7,079 nt of DNA, taken from assembly GCA_964630795.1 (NCBI GenBank), contig CAZVWF010000109.1, positions 1 to 7,079 on the forward strand, given 5' to 3'. A program made the translations under genes and the position numbers. The notes under the pieces were generated by a model. It made no database searches. It saw nothing but the letters and a program-made list of their open reading frames with translations, and was not told where the DNA came from. Origin of the DNA: SZUA-117 sp964630795. Lineage in GTDB: Bacteria > Pseudomonadota > Gammaproteobacteria > Steroidobacterales > Woeseiaceae. Below are positions 5,914-7,079 of the stretch, in pieces (the first letter of the stretch is position 1; each line of letters begins with the position of its first letter).

Positions 5914-6156
5914 AACCGGGCATTCGAAGCAAGACTTGAACGCCGGACGGTCGATGACCATTTGCAGGCCCCGGGCTTCCCGCCTCGCCAGCTCGTTTAT
6001 CAGTCGGTCCTGCGTTTTTCGTTCGTCAGGTGCTTTGGTCGGCGGGATAGCAGGCTGACGGCAGCCCGGATCCCACCGATCGGTGGCGAACGATGGACAC
6101 AGGGAAATCGACCGAATACGATCAACTCGACTAATGTCCTGCCAGGGGAAAAGGTG
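5914..6156. other. Spacer with a perfect 14-bp palindrome
   Basis: I find no gene with a start signal here; a frame on the minus strand is open across much of it but has no ribosome site. No convincing intrinsic terminator follows the decarboxylase; GGTC-GAT-GACC (5949-5959) is too small. A perfect palindrome, CCACCGATCGGTGG, sits at 6073-6086, about 70 bp before the TPR gene start, and is not followed by a T-run, so it looks more like an operator than a terminator. No clear -35/-10 pair was found. Confidence 0.5.
6144..6149 (+). promoter_or_regulatory. Ribosome binding site of the secreted TPR gene
   Basis: AGGGGA lies 7 nt before ATG 6157 and fixes that start over GTG 6154, the codon immediately before it. 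Confidence 0.7.
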
Positions 6157-7079
6157 ATGTTTATCAGGAAAAGCGCATTTCTCGTTCTATTCAGTCTCCT
6201 GCTGCCAGTCGGCAGCACACTCGCCGACGAAGGAGGCCTGGGCAGTATCACGTTTCCCAATTCGGGTTCGGAGGCCGCGCAGGAAGCCTTTTTGACCGGC
6301 GTAAAGGCGCTCCACAGTTTTCAGTTTGACGACGCGCGCTTCGCATTCCAGGACGCACAGAACATCGATCCCGACTTCGTCATGGCGTACTGGGGCGAGG
6401 CCATGAGCGAAAATCATCCTTTGTGGGCGCAACAGTCCATCGAAGCAGCGACGCTCGTATTGAACAAGATTTCGCCGACAGCGGAAGGGCGGCAGGCTCG
6501 AGCGGGCACCGAGAAGGAAAAGGCGTTCCTGGCCGCGATGGAGATTCTCTATTATTCGCCGGGCGACAAACTAACCCGTGACTACGCGTATTCGGATTAC
6601 ATGGCGACCATGCACGATCGCTGGCCGGACGATCACGAGATTGCTATTTTCTACTCCCTGTCCTTGCTCGGCACGGTGCGTCCCGGCGATCGGGGCTTTC
6701 GACGCCAGGCGCAGGCGGCCGCCATAGCGACCGAGGTATTCAAGGACAACCCGAACCATCCGGGTGCCGCGCATTTCATCATCCACTCTTTCGATGACCC
6801 GGATCATGCGATCCTGGCCTACCCGGCGGCGGTCGTCTATGCCGACATCGCGCCAGCCGCGGCACATGCGCTGCACATGCCATCGCACATTTTTCTTCAA
6901 CTCGGCATGTGGCAGGAGGTCGTGAATTCGAATATCGATGCCTATGCCGCTGCGGTTGCTGCGAATGAGCGCTTTGGCACCGCTGAAGGTCGGGAGGACT
7001 TTCACACCTTGTCCTGGGTTGCCTTCGCGAACCTGATGCTTGGCCGGTATGACAATGCCGCGGAGAATCTTGGGCGCGC
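6157..7079 (+). CDS. Secreted TPR-repeat protein, 3'-truncated by the window edge
   Basis: 307 codons are visible with no stop, so the C-terminal part is missing. Residues 1-23 form a signal peptide: MFIRK, a hydrophobic core LVLFSLLLPV, then STLA before DEGG, the likely cleavage point. The mature part is expected in the periplasm. It starts with a TPR-like pair (GVKALHSFQFDDARFAFQDA, 48-67, followed by AYWGEAMSENHPLW, 77-90). It then carries the conserved block of a widespread family of bacterial TPR proteins: NPNHPGAAHFIIHSFDDP (198-215), YADIAPAAAHALHMPSHIF (228-246) and LGMWQEVVNSN (249-259), and another repeat at the end (LMLGRYDNAAENLG). Seven histidines fall between 201 and 244. Function in this family is not established to my knowledge; relatives are annotated only as tetratricopeptide repeat proteins. 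It lies downstream of the decarboxylase on the same strand but 243 bp away, so a shared operon is doubtful. Confidence 0.82.
   Translation, partial: MFIRKSAFLVLFSLLLPVGSTLADEGGLGSITFPNSGSEAAQEAFLTGVKALHSFQFDDARFAFQDAQNIDPDFVMAYWGEAMSENHPLWAQQSIEAATLVLNKISPTAEGRQARAGTEKEKAFLAAMEILYYSPGDKLTRDYAYSDYMATMHDRWPDDHEIAIFYSLSLLGTVRPGDRGFRRQAQAAAIATEVFKDNPNHPGAAHFIIHSFDDPDHAILAYPAAVVYADIAPAAAHALHMPSHIFLQLGMWQEVVNSNIDAYAAAVAANERFGTAEGREDFHTLSWVAFANLMLGRYDNAAENLGR

Noticed and set aside
5758..6190. Long minus-strand frame open across the decarboxylase 3' end and spacer
   Set aside because: The only ATG is internal (5961), there is no ribosome site, and half of the frame is antisense to the decarboxylase. 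It is probably chance openness in GC-rich DNA.
6571..7005. 144-codon minus-strand frame
   Set aside because: It is antisense to the secreted TPR gene, which has a signal peptide, ribosome site and family motifs.

Overview
The window is bacterial chromosomal DNA, moderately GC-rich, with dense single-exon genes on both strands. The style of the cold-shock protein, of the TolB-like/TPR protein and of the other protein families suggests a free-living gammaproteobacterium. This is inferred from protein appearance only: there is no rRNA, tRNA or phylogenetic marker here. I see no insertion sequence, CRISPR array, tRNA, prophage or defence gene.

Layout from left to right. (1) The 5' part of an NhaC-type Na+/H+ antiporter gene runs leftward off the window (1-809, minus). 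(2) It is divergent from a FAD-dependent amine/amino-acid oxidoreductase of the DAO family (about 903-2198, plus). The short space between them holds a 7-bp inverted repeat, and an 11-codon leader ORF overlaps the oxidoreductase start. (3) A membrane-anchored TolB/FlgO-like plus TPR protein lies convergent to it (2204-3742, minus), only 5 bp from the oxidoreductase stop. (4) A gene-poor stretch ends in a strong bidirectional intrinsic terminator (4000-4027). That terminator closes a cold-shock protein gene (4049-4255, minus), which has a good sigma70 promoter (4409-4436) and a long leader of about 147 nt. (5) A PLP-dependent ornithine/lysine/diaminopimelate-type decarboxylase (4723-5913, plus) follows, with substitutions at two active-site positions. 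(6) A 243-bp spacer carries a perfect 14-bp palindrome. (7) A secreted TPR protein (6157 onward, plus) runs off the right edge.

Working together: the antiporter, the DAO-family oxidase and the basic-amino-acid-type decarboxylase could all belong to amine or amino-acid turnover coupled to pH/Na+ homeostasis. They are separated by unrelated genes, so this is only a hypothesis. The cold-shock gene is a self-contained stress unit. The two TPR proteins are not related to each other by any motif I can see. I did not find a clear new multi-gene system. The observations most worth a second look are the decarboxylase active site, the inverted partial duplicate of the csp promoter, the leader ORF with stop/start overlap before the oxidoreductase, and the isolated palindromes in the spacers.
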